Source: Chara braunii
Taxonomy: Eukaryota; Streptophyta; Charophyceae; Charales; Characeae
DNA length: 25,948 nucleotides
Direction: 5' to 3'
Assembly (NCBI GenBank): GCA_003427395.1
Contig: BFEA01000296.1
Location: 920,002 to 945,949, forward strand
A program made the translations under genes and the position numbers. This document shows, one piece after another, positions 18,569-25,948 of the stretch; position 1 is the first letter of the stretch; each line of letters starts with the position of its first letter. The notes under the pieces were generated by a model. The model was given only the letters and a program-made list of their open reading frames with translations. It made no database searches and was not told the DNA's origin.

Positions 18569-19990
18569 GTGATTGAAGGACGACGTTGTTCTAACTTTTT
18601 GTCTGTGATCCCGTTTTTAAGTAAGTCATTGGCGTTCAAGGCTCTGCTGATTGATTTATTGATATGTCCGAATAAACGGAAGGAGTTGACTGCATGGAGG
18701 TTGGAAAATTTGATTTACGCATATACAGTTGTTAGGACTTTTGGCGAGAAGCGGACCAAATGCAGATTACGGTATGTTTTGTCCAACGTGATACTTCGTC
18801 AATTTGGTCTACGAGTGAGGCAGCGCCTTATTATGAAGTTGCAATATGACGAGACACTGAGAAAAAGCAAGTCTGTATGTTATGTGCTTTGTCCGTCTTA
18901 TCCGGAGGGGTCAATGCGTGGTGCGAAGATGATCTCCCGAGCTATTAACACCTTGTTGTGGAGCCTGCCGAAGCACTCTAATTTTAATATGAGGAGTGTC
19001 GATGGTTTATTGAAACAGATCACTGAAATCAATGGGAGGAAGAAGAAAGGGAGGTTACTGTTAGGTGCGTCATTCGATATTAAGGAGAGGTTTTCTAATT
19101 TGCCTCATCAGTCCATCTTTGAAGCTGTTGAATGGGTTGTTGGGTATTGGAAAGAAGAGGGCGTGACAGGTGTGTTGATAAGAAAGCAGGGTAAAGGAGC
19201 CAAGTTACGGAAGGGCAGAACTGAGGAAGGTTGGTATGGGTTGTCATTCGAAGTCATTCAGTCTTTTGTCCGTTTTGAGTTTATGAACACCTTCATTGTT
19301 GTGGCGGGTCGGCGTCTACAGCAGGTGGTGGGCATTCCCATGGGCAAGTCGTCTAGCCCAGCCCTCACCTGCTTATTGTGTGCGTACAATGAGGCTACCT
19401 TTTTGAATAGTCTGGGTAGTGATAGGAAGCTCTTTCAAGGTTTTCGTCTGGTGGACGATGTGTCCGTCTTTGTATACTGCAGCAAAGGTGATTGGCAGTC
19501 GAGAAAAAACGGTGAAGGTTTGTTGGCAAAGTTTGCCAAGTGTTATGATTCTGAACAAGTTTTGGAACGGACGAGTAGTGGACTGTCATGGGATTATTTA
19601 GGTTGTATGTTGAGTATTGAGGATGTCAACGAGGGAATCATATGTATCCCGCTTATGAAGAACCAGAGGGAAGGGCTCAATGGCAAAATAATTTTTCAGA
19701 ACGTGTAGGATTTTGTGTCTTACTCGAGCAAACAGCAGAAAATGGCTGTGGTAAGCTCGTTTCTACACCAAGCAAGAGCATATGCCTCAAAGAGCGGGAC
19801 GAAATTGCCCTTTCTGATCACCTTGAAAAGCGAGTTGTGGAAAAGAGGGTATCCGGATAAGATATTTGATACTGCACTGGTGTCTTTTTCTAGGAAGTAT
19901 GGTGGACTCTTGGATAACTGGCTGCCTATTCTGACTGATTGGGGGAGATTTGGGAAGCGTCTCAGGCTTGGTAGTTTTTTTGGTGGGTAG
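18569..19990 (+). pseudogene. Penelope-like reverse transcriptase, one in-frame stop
   Basis: A frame of 379 codons ends at TAG 19706-19708 and continues open in the same frame to 19990. The start assigned is an internal ATG-less opening (ATT/ATG ambiguous). Motif A is LLLGASFDIKERFSNLP with Asp at residue 170. Motif B is GIPMGKSSSPAL at 255-266. Motif C is RLVDDVSVF with Asp-Asp at 19454-19459. SWDYLGC follows at 340-346. Past the stop, LWKRGYPDKIF is the thumb signature of Penelope-like RTs. PMGK-SP with a VDD box and no YxDD separates it from LTR and LINE RTs. Such telomerase-like RTs copy element RNA. All catalytic residues are present; the stop removes only the thumb. Confidence 0.87.
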
Positions 19991-20550
19991 TATTAACTAT
20001 TGTGGGGGGGTTTCGAGGGTTGAAGGAATCACTATCAGGAACTACTACTTGGTGAAGGGTCCAGGTTACCTTGAACTGTGAGTTGTGTGTATGAGAATCG
20101 GTCGGGCTGGACAGGTGGCTGGGATAGTCGGCTCGGCATTTCCGTGGATATACGCCTTTTGGTTGGACACTGTCTGGTTCTTAGGACTACCCGGTACGTA
20201 TGTGGTCGGACTGTTACACTGGTGGTTTGTTCCTATGTGACGTGTGCCTCAGTGTTTTCTACGGCAAGTGGCGAAGATGCTGGGACTCGGCGCTTTCGAG
20301 GGTACGAATGAAGTCACATTACTGACTAAAGTAGTACCGACAGTTTTATTTTTTATTTTTCGATTTTTGTTGATCCTTTGGATGGTTTCATACAGGAAGC
20401 TGGTAACTATTAGGAGTACTAGGAATGAACGTGGTCGAACTGCGGTAACGGAAGTTGGGCGACGGCTATGATAGCCTGTTCGACAGTGCTCTTAGTTTTT
20501 TTACCTGTAGGAACAGTACTTAAGCTTTGCGCATCTCGATTGTTTCCAAA

Positions 20551-20597
20551 GACCCCTGATAAGTCTGACGTGGCGGTCAGACGAAACCGGTCAGGTC
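20551..20597 (+). ncRNA. Hammerhead ribozyme, core mutated
   Basis: This is the same layout as the left copy. Stem I GACCC (20551-20555) pairs with AGGTC (20593-20597) with one mismatch. The core at 20556-20562 reads CTGATAA, the invariant second G replaced by A. Stem II is GTCTGAC with GTCAGAC, seven pairs (20563-20569, 20576-20582). GAAA is at 20583-20586 and the cleavage site GTC ends at 20592. The core change is expected to abolish cleavage, while stem II is kept by compensating changes. Confidence 0.82.
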
Positions 20598-20710
20598 GTC
20601 GTCGAGGTGGATTTTCGGTCTACCATAGTTGTTGTGTTTCATCATATCTTTTTAATGCAGCCGGTCACGTTCGGGTTCGTTGCAAAGCTGGTCTGTTCTT
20701 GTCCTGTCGT

Positions 20711-20758
20711 GTCTCTCGGTCGTCGTGTCTCTTGGTCGTCGTGTCTCCTTGTCGTCTG
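20711..20758 (+). repeat. 16-bp minisatellite, three units, right pseudo-LTR
   Basis: Same array as in the left repeat, units starting at 20711, 20727 and 20743. Confidence 0.8.
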
Positions 20759-20856
20759 TTCTGGTCTTGCCTATTGTGATCATAGTCATGGTGCTGTGTG
20801 TTTCGAGCGTGAACTTCCTGCCTTGACCATCCTGTGTCATCAGAGTATATCATACT

Positions 20857-22470
20857 ATCTAATACGTCAGGATAAAATAAGTGGAAGGGAAGTACTGGCC
20901 GTCGACGACGGCGACAGTAATTACCGTTTTTGAGTGAGAACCAGTGGCAGGTGACATTTTCTTTTCTTTTCTTTTGCATCAACAAAAGGGCGGGACGTCG
21001 TGCATTGTCCAGGTGGGACCGATGGGACACGTGAGTGAGTCAGGCGGTCCTTTATTTTTTGTGAGAGCCAGGAGAGGTTGTTTTGACAAACGGCATCATC
21101 TGGAAGTGAGAAAGGAGGATGTGGGACTACCTGGGGCCACTTAACACTAGTGGGCATCGCCGCGAACCACTCGGTACCAGTTGGTACCAACGTGGACTAT
21201 TTAGAATTATTTGGCACAGACGTCGGACCGCCTGGAGCTAAGTGGGACTCGTGGAACTTGCCGCCTTTGCGTCTGGGACTGCCACAAGAAATATTAGCGA
21301 GTCGGGTGCCGACAGGGACTAGTAACCTACGCAGTTTATACCTGAAGCAGCAGTTTCTTCGAAGAGGCGCGCCAGTTACTTAAGTTCTTGTACGAGGTCG
21401 CAGTCAGACTTTTCGCTATTCAAGGTCAGTGGTTGACACGGATCCCTGACACCTGTGTGCACCCTCACGCTGTATGATCCTTCTCTTTTTCTTTTGGGTG
21501 CTTTGAGAAAGGTTGAAAGGAAAGAAAGTGTGACGGGGCATGCTTGTGTCGGACTCTGGGTCTGACTTGGGCGATGCGTTCGTGGTTAAACTCGTTAAAT
21601 GTTGATGTTGCTTTGCATTCAGGTGGATTAAAAGAGAAAAGTGATGAGAGGGGAACTCAAGTTTTTGTGATTGGAATTGTGAAAACGTTGAATGTTTCTT
21701 CTACCTTTTCTCTTTGACGTTTTCACATGTCTGACAAAGTAACAGTCAACCTATGAATGGGGGAAAGTAACCGGGGTCGAAAAAAGAATGCGGAACATAA
21801 AGAAAGGGGAATATGAATAAATTTAACTATCCCTAAGATTCCCTTTCTATCCCGAATGACCCTCTCGACCTATTTCCCTTGCGAACGAGTCTCGACTATA
21901 ACTCCTTCCTCGTCTGCATTTCTAATTCGTCTAAGTTGTTCCTTCATGTAGACGTCCAAGGTAGTCGTTCTGATTCTGAGTTGAGGGCTCTCTCGCTCTA
22001 GGAGGAAATTCAGCGAGGGGGTTCGTTGCTTTAGGAGGCGGCTCTGTTATCGACCCGGAGTGGATAGTTTTAACGGGGGAGTGCTTTGCCGATTCGGTGG
22101 AGACGGTCCGACTTCTGAGATCTGAGTTATGACTCAGGCGATGAGGATGAACACTCCAGACCACTTACTAGAGAGTGAGACGGATGACGGTTAGGAATTT
22201 GAATCAACTTTTCGTTTGTACCTTTATACAGGGAAAATAGTAAAAACTAATATTATCTTATGTCGCCACCTTAGGTGTCACTAACGCATGGGGAACTTGT
22301 GTAAAAAAAAGTCTGGTTCATGAACCTACTAGTGTTTGAAGGAGTGGAAATAGACACTATTTTTCGTGGTTGGACGGTGGCATAAGAATAACGACTCAGA
22401 AAAGAGGGATAGGGGTAAAAAAGTTTGTGCAGATAAATTTATATTGACAAAGTTATTATTTATCATTCAG
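20857..22470. other. No recognisable gene
   Basis: Mixed composition. Short ORFs (for example 21150-21383) have no motif. Around 21010-21290 the word GTGGGAC or GTGGAC recurs several times near acidic Gly/Pro-coding stretches, a weak quasi-repeat. A pyrimidine-rich end at 22440-22470 leads into the first unit of the tandem array. Confidence 0.5.
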
Positions 22471-22991
22471 ATATCTACCGGAGCGGTGATTATTCGGCTT
22501 TTTCAAACACGCGAGATGACGTTAAACTGGTAGTTGTGCCAATACGATCACGTGCAGGCATGATGCAAGAAGGGCACTTAGTCTACAGACCACACAAAGT
22601 CTTTTCGGAACGGGATGAACCACGATTTTGGGACGAAAGTTTGATAAATCCTCCACAAAGTTATGTTTTTAGGGAAGAACTTCAACTTCATATGGTGCAA
22701 TACAATTTTGTCTCTTTTTTTTCGACACGAGACTTTGGAGATATGAATCTCGTTTTAATTCATGAAACAAATTCCAATACGGAGGACGCTCCAGAGGTTA
22801 GAAGAATGTTCCTTTGTATTCTGCTATGGTGGAACGACCGACAAGAACCTTTCTGTTTGCTTTATCATGTGAAGCGAATTCGGGCCAACATGTTCAATAT
22901 TCTTTACTCTGAACGATTTTCGATTGATGCATTTGCTAACGAGGAAGACGAAATCAGAAAAATCTACTCGACTGACGTTTTGTATAATTAG
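22471..22991 (+). pseudogene. Unknown-family unit A of a three-copy tandem array
   Basis: It starts just after TTATCATTCAG, an acceptor-like site. The first ~20 codons read ISTGAVIIRLFQTRE. A frameshift at about 22516-22536 then leads to an open frame of about 150 codons ending TAA/TAG-type at 22991. Conserved landmarks shared with B and C are LVY, ERDEPRFW, NPPQSYVF, DFGDMNL, WWNDRQEPF, YHVKRIRANMF and SERFSI. It is rich in aromatic and basic residues with no signal peptide or membrane span. I recognise no family. Conserved amino acids with divergent DNA suggest the copies were once under protein-level selection. Confidence 0.55.
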
Positions 22992-23082
22992 TAACTGGTC
23001 AATGAAAGGAAGTTAAAAAAAATAAATATCTGAGGAAATTAATTATGTTATCATAAAACTACTCGTGTCTTTTATTTTCCAG

Positions 23083-23559
23083 ATACCTACGGTAACCCCC
23101 ATCATCATGCTTTTTCCAAGCAGGGAAGCTGCCGCAAGATATATAGTTCAGGCGGAAAGGCGAGGGGTGATTTTAGAGCAAGTCGGTCGAATGGTCTACG
23201 ATTCGATCGTCGTGCTTCCTCTAGGATGAGAATTGCGGATGGATCTCGACACAACAAGGAATCCACCCCAAACTTTTTTATTTATCACCTCGACTTATCA
23301 ATATATTCTCGAACCACGTTTCATCAAAATTCGACGGTCGGACTGGGATAACCTGCGTATAGTATTTGGGTACGAGGATAATGAGTTGCATGTCTATTTC
23401 AGTCATGAAATAAGATGGATGTATCTTCGACTCGTTTTGTATTACAATGCGCGTGTAGATCCGTTTGATGAGATCGAATTCATAAAGCGAATTCGAGCCA
23501 ACTGTTTTGAAAATTCAGGGAGAGAAAGGTTTGACATAGCCATCTATTTGAACGATTAG
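23083..23559 (+). pseudogene. Unknown-family unit B of the tandem array
   Basis: It starts after TTTATTTTCCAG. One frame runs the full length: IPTVTPIIMLFPSREAAARY, then GRMVYDS, a single in-frame stop (23227-23229), then NPPQTFLF, DWDNLRIVF, IRWMYLRLVLYYNARVDPFDE, IKRIRANCF and GRERFDI, to the stop at 23557-23559. It is the most intact of the three, since removing one stop would leave about 158 codons. It gives the best view of the unit's full frame from the acceptor-like site. Confidence 0.55.
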
Positions 23560-23674
23560 GTTATCTACGACGACTCCTTGAGGCATAAAATAAACCAATT
23601 TTCATAAAAAGCAACTCTAAATACTTTGGCCGAGTTGCAATTTTTTATGACGAAAGTTTGTTCGAATTTTTCAG

Positions 23675-24182
23675 ATGACGTGCGAAACGGTGATAGTAAT
23701 TTTTTTTCACAAACGCGAGCTCGGAAGCAAGCGAATGAATATAAAAAACTGGAGACAATGAGATTGACTTGATGCAGACAAGATGGCTTGTATACGACCC
23801 ATCTGTCGTATTTCATGAAAGAGATAAACCACGATTCTGGCGAGGAAACTCGAGACGACCTTCAATGAGTTATCTAATTAGCACTGCCTACGGGTGTGAC
23901 ATTATTCGATATGGGTTCGCCCCTCGATGAGACTTCGGCGACACATATTTAATGGTTCGACACAATGAAGGATCCGGACGATATGTCGATAAAATTTATG
24001 AATTGAAATGGTTCTTCTTAATCATTTTGCTACGTTTCAACGAGCTTCATGGACCCTTCGATTACGTTTACCATTATCGTCGGGCTCCAGATGACAGATT
24101 TCGACGTTTCGGATGGATCGTTTTCTCTGTGGCAGAGTTCGAGGACGAGGAGCGCCGATTGTTTTCGTTGATCAACTCTTAA
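23675..24182 (+). pseudogene. Unknown-family unit C of the tandem array
   Basis: It starts after CGAATTTTTCAG. It opens with MTCETVIVIFFHKRELGSKR, homologous to the heads of A and B. After a frameshift it continues RWLVYDPSVVFHERDKPRFW, then an in-frame TGA at 23928-23930, then DFGDTYL, ELKWFFLIILLRFNELHGPFDY, YHYRRAPDDRF and FEDEERR, to the stop at 24180-24182. The ERD-PRFW match to A and the PFD match to B make common ancestry clear. Confidence 0.55.
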
Positions 24183-24830
24183 TTGTGGTTCTCTTGTAAG
24201 CAGATGGACGGTGGACGACGACATCTTACCATGGCGAGATACCGGATCGGCTTCATTGGGTTACTCTAAAACAGCGAGGGATTTTCCCTTAATACTCGCG
24301 AGGATTTCCGGGCCAATACGACTTGGACTCCTGATGAGTTTTACGGATATAGCTTGTATTTCCACTGCGCGAGTAACCTCCAATGTTTCTCTCGAGTCAT
24401 TGTGAGTATTAAAATTACCACGTGCAGTAGACGTTTCGGCGTCGTTCAAATCCGAGATACAGAGACCCGATACTTATTTGGACCGAGTCGGCCTCTTCGA
24501 CTCATAGTATGGAGACTAACCTCACGGATGGTCTCCCTCTATGGTACTTGAACTATTAGAGTTATGCGAGGTGGACGAATGACAACCCTGATATTCGACG
24601 ATGACGAGCTTGTGTGACTGGATTTGTTGGAGGTCCAAGTATGTGGAGGGCGACATGTTTATTGGAAATCTTACTCGAATTCTAAAAAAAACACCTCGCA
24701 TAGACTAATCTCGTTAAGGAAGTCATATGACTTATGGCTTCACGAGGTAATCTCAAAAACAAAAACACTCCATGTAGATGGGACCGCCAGATGGAAAGTA
24801 TTCAGACTACCCCGATGATTTCACTGACAT
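24183..24830 (+). other. Possible degenerate fourth unit
   Basis: GTAAGCAG followed by ATGG at 24204 falls 529 bp after the start of unit C, close to the array period. Short frames (TREDFRANTTWTPDEF near 24290-24335; a second near 24624-24818) have similar composition and weak resemblance to the RDEPRFW region. The head motif shared by A-C is not recognisable. Treat as unproven. Confidence 0.25.
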
Positions 24831-25300
24831 GCCTTGACATTGAGGGGTAAATACATAAGAAAGGATAAGTAAACAAATATATTTTATCAGTTTAAAGTTA
24901 CCTTTATACATTTTCTTAGGAAACACATAGAGAAAACTTTAAGATGCATCTCACAGGGCAACCTGAAGTATGATCCTCAAATCATACATAAAAAATGTCT
25001 GATTATATGCTTCAGTTTAAAGAATTAAAAAAAAAAATTATATGTGTCTTCACAAGAAAGTTCTAAGTATTTTGAGACTACATCAACGACGAGGAGAAGT
25101 TACATTAACATGATCTTTTCATCAGACCAAATCAATTATGTTAAACACTATGCTGAGTTTTCACAGTAGTGATTGTTAAGATGATTGACTGAAATGATGA
25201 CTTTTTATATATATGTATTTACTTTATTAAAGGCTCGTGTGTGTTTGCCTGAATAGTTATATATATATATATATATGTATATTTATGTGAGTAATGTATG
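24831..25300. other. AT-rich non-coding stretch
   Basis: No gene, motif or structured repeat apart from the AT microsatellite listed separately. Confidence 0.55.
25259..25276. repeat. (AT)n microsatellite
   Basis: Nine AT dinucleotides within a longer TA-rich stretch. Confidence 0.9.
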
Positions 25301-25705
25301 TATGAGACTAGGGTTAAGTTGTGGTTTTCACGCTTGGTTGAGACCGCCCTAGTCGACCGGAATACGCTTCGTCCTTAGGAGATTGGCGCCCTAATTGACG
25401 AACGACATTCGGGTTCAATAAGCATTTTAATCGCACGTGCCTGTACTACAGTGAGCGAGTAAACGCTCTCGGTTGACTCACCTCTGCGACTGCATGTAAA
25501 AGCTTTCGTACGTGGGTGAGTAGTTCGGTTGGGATACATCCCTAAGGGTGGTGACAACCCCTTAGGGAAGAAAAGCTTATGCCCCGCGAGTACCTATCCT
25601 GTCGTAGAGAACCGGGGGATGTACAGCTGACGCACTCGGCTAGTGCAGTAAAGGAACGACACTACCACGACCGTCTCGGCGGCTCGTAGGATTATTTCTG
25701 CGACG
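25300..25705 (+). repeat. LTR-like block homologous to the window start
   Basis: From 25544 the sequence aligns with positions 1 to about 110 (shared GGTGACA, CTATCCTGTCGTAG, GACGCAC or GGCGCAC, CGGC), with weaker similarity to about 25705. The preceding 240 bases have the mixed composition of an LTR body, but their left limit is uncertain. A 9-bp stem (CCCTAAGGG at 25540-25548 with CCCTTAGGG at 25559-25567) lies inside. It could be the start of another related gypsy element or a solo LTR. Confidence 0.5.
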
Positions 25706-25871
25706 TCTCCAAGTTGTCCCTTTGTTTTGCTTTTGTTTCACTCCTGTGGGACATGGTCGAGAGAACTCCCGCCTCTTTGCGAGAGAAAGGTGGGGGCCGA
25801 TGTGCTCAACGGCGGGCGTTGCATCATAGCTTCTCTCTTACTGATAGAGTCTCCTACGGTAGGGGTGCGAA

Positions 25872-25915
25872 AAGGAGGAGGGGGGGAGAGAGAGGGAGAC
25901 ACACACAGGCAGAGA

Positions 25916-25948
<33 letters not shown>
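25872..25948 (+). repeat. (GA)n-rich microsatellite at the window end
   Basis: A G-rich purine run passes into GA repeats interrupted by a short CA run, and continues to the last base. Confidence 0.92.

Larger units (their letters stand above)
15207..20856 (+). mobile_element. Penelope-like retroelement with upstream GIY-YIG domain, gag-like ORF1 and hammerhead-bearing flanking repeats
   Basis: The order is direct repeat (15207-15948), ORF1 with CCHC and coiled coil (15977-17402), AT-rich island, GIY-YIG (17818-18332), RT (18569-19990), direct repeat (20113-20856). The repeats do not start TG or end CA, and no protease, RNase H or integrase is present. This excludes an ordinary LTR element and fits the pseudo-LTRs of Penelope-like elements, which arise from tandem copies. 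Hammerhead ribozymes in such repeats are known for this class. The endonuclease preceding the RT is the permuted order reported for the Chlamys/Naiad-type lineage; membership in that clade is inference. Cleavage sites at 15686 and 20592 would delimit a 4906-nt unit. Lesions are few: about two stops and a few frameshifts. No target-site duplication was identified. Confidence 0.85.
20113..20856 (+). repeat. Right pseudo-LTR of the Penelope-like element
   Basis: It is the partner of 15207-15948, with the same start and end motifs. It directly follows a short non-coding tail after the RT (19991-20112). It has the hammerhead and the minisatellite at equivalent places. Its divergence from the left copy dates the pair as not identical, so either the insertion is not new or the two units of the tandem differed from the start. 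Confidence 0.9.

Noticed and set aside
15207-20856. Ordinary LTR retrotransposon with 743-bp LTRs
   Set aside because: The repeats lack TG/CA ends, no protease, RNase H or integrase is present, and the RT and GIY-YIG motifs are Penelope-type.
20665-21030. 121-codon minus-strand ORF across the right pseudo-LTR edge
   Set aside because: Crosses the element boundary, has no motif and derives partly from the minisatellite.
21150-21383. 77-codon Gly/Pro-rich ORF
   Set aside because: Composition follows the local GTGGGAC quasi-repeats; no domain.
24331-24338. CTGATGAG resembling a hammerhead core
   Set aside because: No pairing stem II and no GAAA at the right distance.

Overview
The window is repeat-dense eukaryotic nuclear DNA. 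It holds retroelement remains of three classes, microsatellites, splice-like signals and long non-coding stretches, and I found no bacterial-type operon, tRNA, rRNA or CRISPR array. The style of the Ty3/gypsy polyprotein and of the zinc-knuckle/coiled-coil ORF suggests a streptophyte (charophyte-like) green alga. That assignment is inference from family resemblance, not from a search. One N (9633) next to a poly-G run shows this is draft assembly.

Layout. 1-6815 (+): a decayed Ty3/gypsy retrotransposon. It has an LTR-like edge, gag with a damaged zinc knuckle, a protease with a mutated active site, an AT-rich insertion with an inverted repeat (about 2460-3210), RT-RNase H with a YTND box, and an integrase that keeps a D-57-D-35-E triad despite stops. 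6816-11250: no convincing gene; small repeats, hairpins, a possible tRNA-derived pol III segment near 9130-9177 and a foldback element at 10890-11245. 11278-12729 (-): 3' part of a LINE ORF2 with a zf-RVT-like domain. 13279-14103 (-): N-terminal part of a Penelope-like RT protein, cut off inside the first RT motif.

The centre of interest is 15207-20856 (+), a nearly complete Penelope-like element (PLE). Two direct repeats of about 743 bp, about 95% identical by eye, flank in order: a gag-like ORF1 (CCHC knuckle plus long charged coiled coil), an AT-rich island, a GIY-YIG endonuclease domain, and a reverse transcriptase with intact catalytic aspartates. The endonuclease lies upstream of the RT, the reverse of classical Penelope. 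Each flanking repeat carries a minimal type I hammerhead ribozyme motif. The left copy has an intact core; the right has one G-to-A change in the invariant core. Cleavage at both sites would release an RNA of about 4.9 kb. The coding regions carry few lesions, so the insertion is probably fairly recent.

20857-22470 has no recognised gene. 22471-24182 (+) holds three tandem, diverged copies of a protein-coding unit I cannot assign to any family. Each starts just after a pyrimidine-rich CAG acceptor-like site and ends at an equivalent stop; period is about 600 bp. 24183-25300 is degenerate and AT-rich. About 25300-25705 is LTR-like sequence homologous to the first ~110 bases of the window, followed by a GA microsatellite running off the end.
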